NCBI GenBank assembly: GCA_022822665.1 | Contig: JAJEAR010000048.1 | Span: 52,448-116,447 of the forward strand | Length of the DNA stretch: 64,000 bases | Reading direction: 5' to 3' | From: Alphaproteobacteria bacterium | GTDB taxonomy: Bacteria; Pseudomonadota; Alphaproteobacteria; Thalassobaculales; Thalassobaculaceae | Shown here: in pieces, positions 62,985-64,000 of the stretch | How positions within the stretch are numbered: position 1 is the stretch's first letter | How the letters are laid out: each line of letters opens with the position of its first letter | Notes under the pieces: model-generated | The model's input: the letters and a program-made list of their open reading frames with translations, nothing else | Database searches by the model: none | What the model was told of the DNA's origin: nothing | Position numbers and translations under genes: made by a program

Positions 62985-64000
62985 ATGCTGGACGATCCGA
63001 CCCCGGGTGACACCGGCCACTCCAAGCTGGAAATCGAGGAAAAATACCTCCTCGGCAAGAGCCAGATCTTCACGCCGGAAGTCATCAACGACATCCATGT
63101 GAAGTCGGAGCTCGGCCGCTACCGGATGCGCGGCTTCTCGCTGTTCAAGAAGATCCCGCACTGGGACGACCTGACCTTCCTGCCCGGAACGCTGACGCGC
63201 TTCGTGATCGAGGGCTACCGCGAGAAGTGCGAGACGAGGACGGTGATCGGGCCCCGCGCGAAGCGGCCGCTGGAGCTGGACATTCCGGTCTACATCACCG
63301 GCATGAGCTTCGGCGCGCTGTCCTTCGAGGCCAAGACCGCGCTTGCCCGAGGCGCCACCATGGCCGGCACCGCCACCTGTTCCGGCGAAGGCGGCATGAT
63401 CCCCGACGAACGGCGCTATTCGTCCAAATGGTTCTACCAGTGCATCCAGTCGCGCTACGGCTTCAACCCGCACCATCTGCTGCTGGCGGACGGGTGCGAG
63501 TTCTTCATCGGCCAGGGCTGCAAGGTCGGGCTCGGAGGCCATCTGATGGGCCAGAAGGTGACCGACCAGGTGGCCGAGATGCGCTCGCTGCCGGCCGGCA
63601 TCGACCAGCGCTCGCCCGCCCGCCATCCCGACTGGCTGGGGCCCGACGACCTGGCGCTGAAGATCCTGGAGATCAGGGAAGCGACCGACTGGCAGATTCC
63701 GATTCAGCTCAAGCTCGGCGCCGCGCGCGTCTATGACGATGTCCGCATGGCGGTGAAGTGCGACCCGGACTCGATCTATATCGACGGCATGGAAGGCGGC
63801 ACCGGGGCCGGACCGCATCTGGCGACCGAAGAGACCGGCGTGCCGGGCATCGCCGCGATCCGCCAGGCCCGGCGGGCCATCGACGATCTCGGCAAGCGGG
63901 GCGAGATTTCGCTGGTCTATGCCGGCGGCATCCGCAATGGCGGCGACGTGGCCAAGGCGCTGGCGCTCGGCGCGGACGCCATCGCGATCGGCCACTCGGC
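62985..64000 (+). CDS. mgsC: N-methylglutamate synthase subunit C (FMN glutamate synthase domain), 3' partial
   Basis: The FMN and iron-sulfur catalytic subunit. The window holds about 338 residues from ATG 62985 (AGGAAGAG upstream) and then ends. Visible: HVKSELGRYRMRGFSLFKKI, YITGMSFGALSFEAKTALAR, CSGEGGMIPDERRY, IQLKLGAARVYDDVRMA, DGMEGGTGAGPHLATEETGV and VYAGGIRNGGDVAKALALGA, all of the glutamate synthase central domain. Full length is normally about 440 residues. Confidence 0.92.
   Translation, partial: MLDDPTPGDTGHSKLEIEEKYLLGKSQIFTPEVINDIHVKSELGRYRMRGFSLFKKIPHWDDLTFLPGTLTRFVIEGYREKCETRTVIGPRAKRPLELDIPVYITGMSFGALSFEAKTALARGATMAGTATCSGEGGMIPDERRYSSKWFYQCIQSRYGFNPHHLLLADGCEFFIGQGCKVGLGGHLMGQKVTDQVAEMRSLPAGIDQRSPARHPDWLGPDDLALKILEIREATDWQIPIQLKLGAARVYDDVRMAVKCDPDSIYIDGMEGGTGAGPHLATEETGVPGIAAIRQARRAIDDLGKRGEISLVYAGGIRNGGDVAKALALGADAIAIGHS

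Overview
The window is GC-rich DNA from an alphaproteobacterium, most likely a marine or host-associated member of the Rhodospirillales or a related order. Support for this is the rluD-rpoH pair with a divergent DUF6476-type gene, the Mla genes, a DUF1127 protein, TRAP transporters, CaiB/BaiF CoA transferases and a methylated-amine pathway of the marine alphaproteobacterial type. I see no rRNA, tRNA or CRISPR array. The taxonomic call is inference from gene content.

Left part (1-11.8 kb): the 3' part of a CoA transferase, then a TRAP transporter locus with one binding protein, two tandem near-duplicate large permeases, one small permease and two small membrane proteins. It ends with a two-gene unit for N-methyl compounds: a flavoprotein/GcvT fusion of the dimethylglycine/sarcosine dehydrogenase type and a non-pyrrolysine MttB-family methyltransferase.

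11.9-14.1 kb is an accessory scar: a frameshifted serine recombinase, an intact HigBA toxin-antitoxin pair, a fragment resembling the start of a conjugative relaxase, and an unknown frameshifted gene. 14.4-21.5 kb is core-like: an MFS transporter, rpoH, rluD, a DUF6476-like protein, threonine aldolase, a 60-residue protein ending CRRC, and a CoA transferase/CitE-like lyase pair.

21.5-29.1 kb holds four tightly packed genes that I read as a divergent Wadjet-type (JetABCD) SMC anti-plasmid system. The JetD-like protein carries the expected TOPRIM residues and a DUF3322-like motif. The SMC protein has an unusual P-loop and an Asp-Asn Walker B. No promoter is visible between it and the metabolic genes before it. 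29.1-41.7 kb is housekeeping and general metabolism: ettA, mlaC, mlaA, a UvrD helicase, prmA, DUF1127, an aminopeptidase P with an N-terminal extension, enoyl-CoA hydratase/isomerase, a class II haloalkane dehalogenase and a glutathione transferase.

42.5-64 kb is a methylated-amine island. It has a choline-type ABC importer (choXWV), a helical-repeat protein, trimethylamine monooxygenase (tmm), a HAAT-type ABC importer whose binding protein has a Tat signal, a YghU-like transferase, trimethylamine N-oxide demethylase (tdm), a GntR regulator, gamma-glutamylmethylamide synthetase (gmaS) and N-methylglutamate synthase (mgsABC, the last cut by the window end). Together these would run TMA to TMAO to DMA plus formaldehyde, and MMA to gamma-glutamylmethylamide to N-methylglutamate. 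The DMA-to-MMA step is not seen here. Decayed IS5-family pieces and a gamma-glutamyltranspeptidase fragment flank the tdm-gntR segment. Helically phased ATTGG repeats occur in front of both tmm and gmaS.
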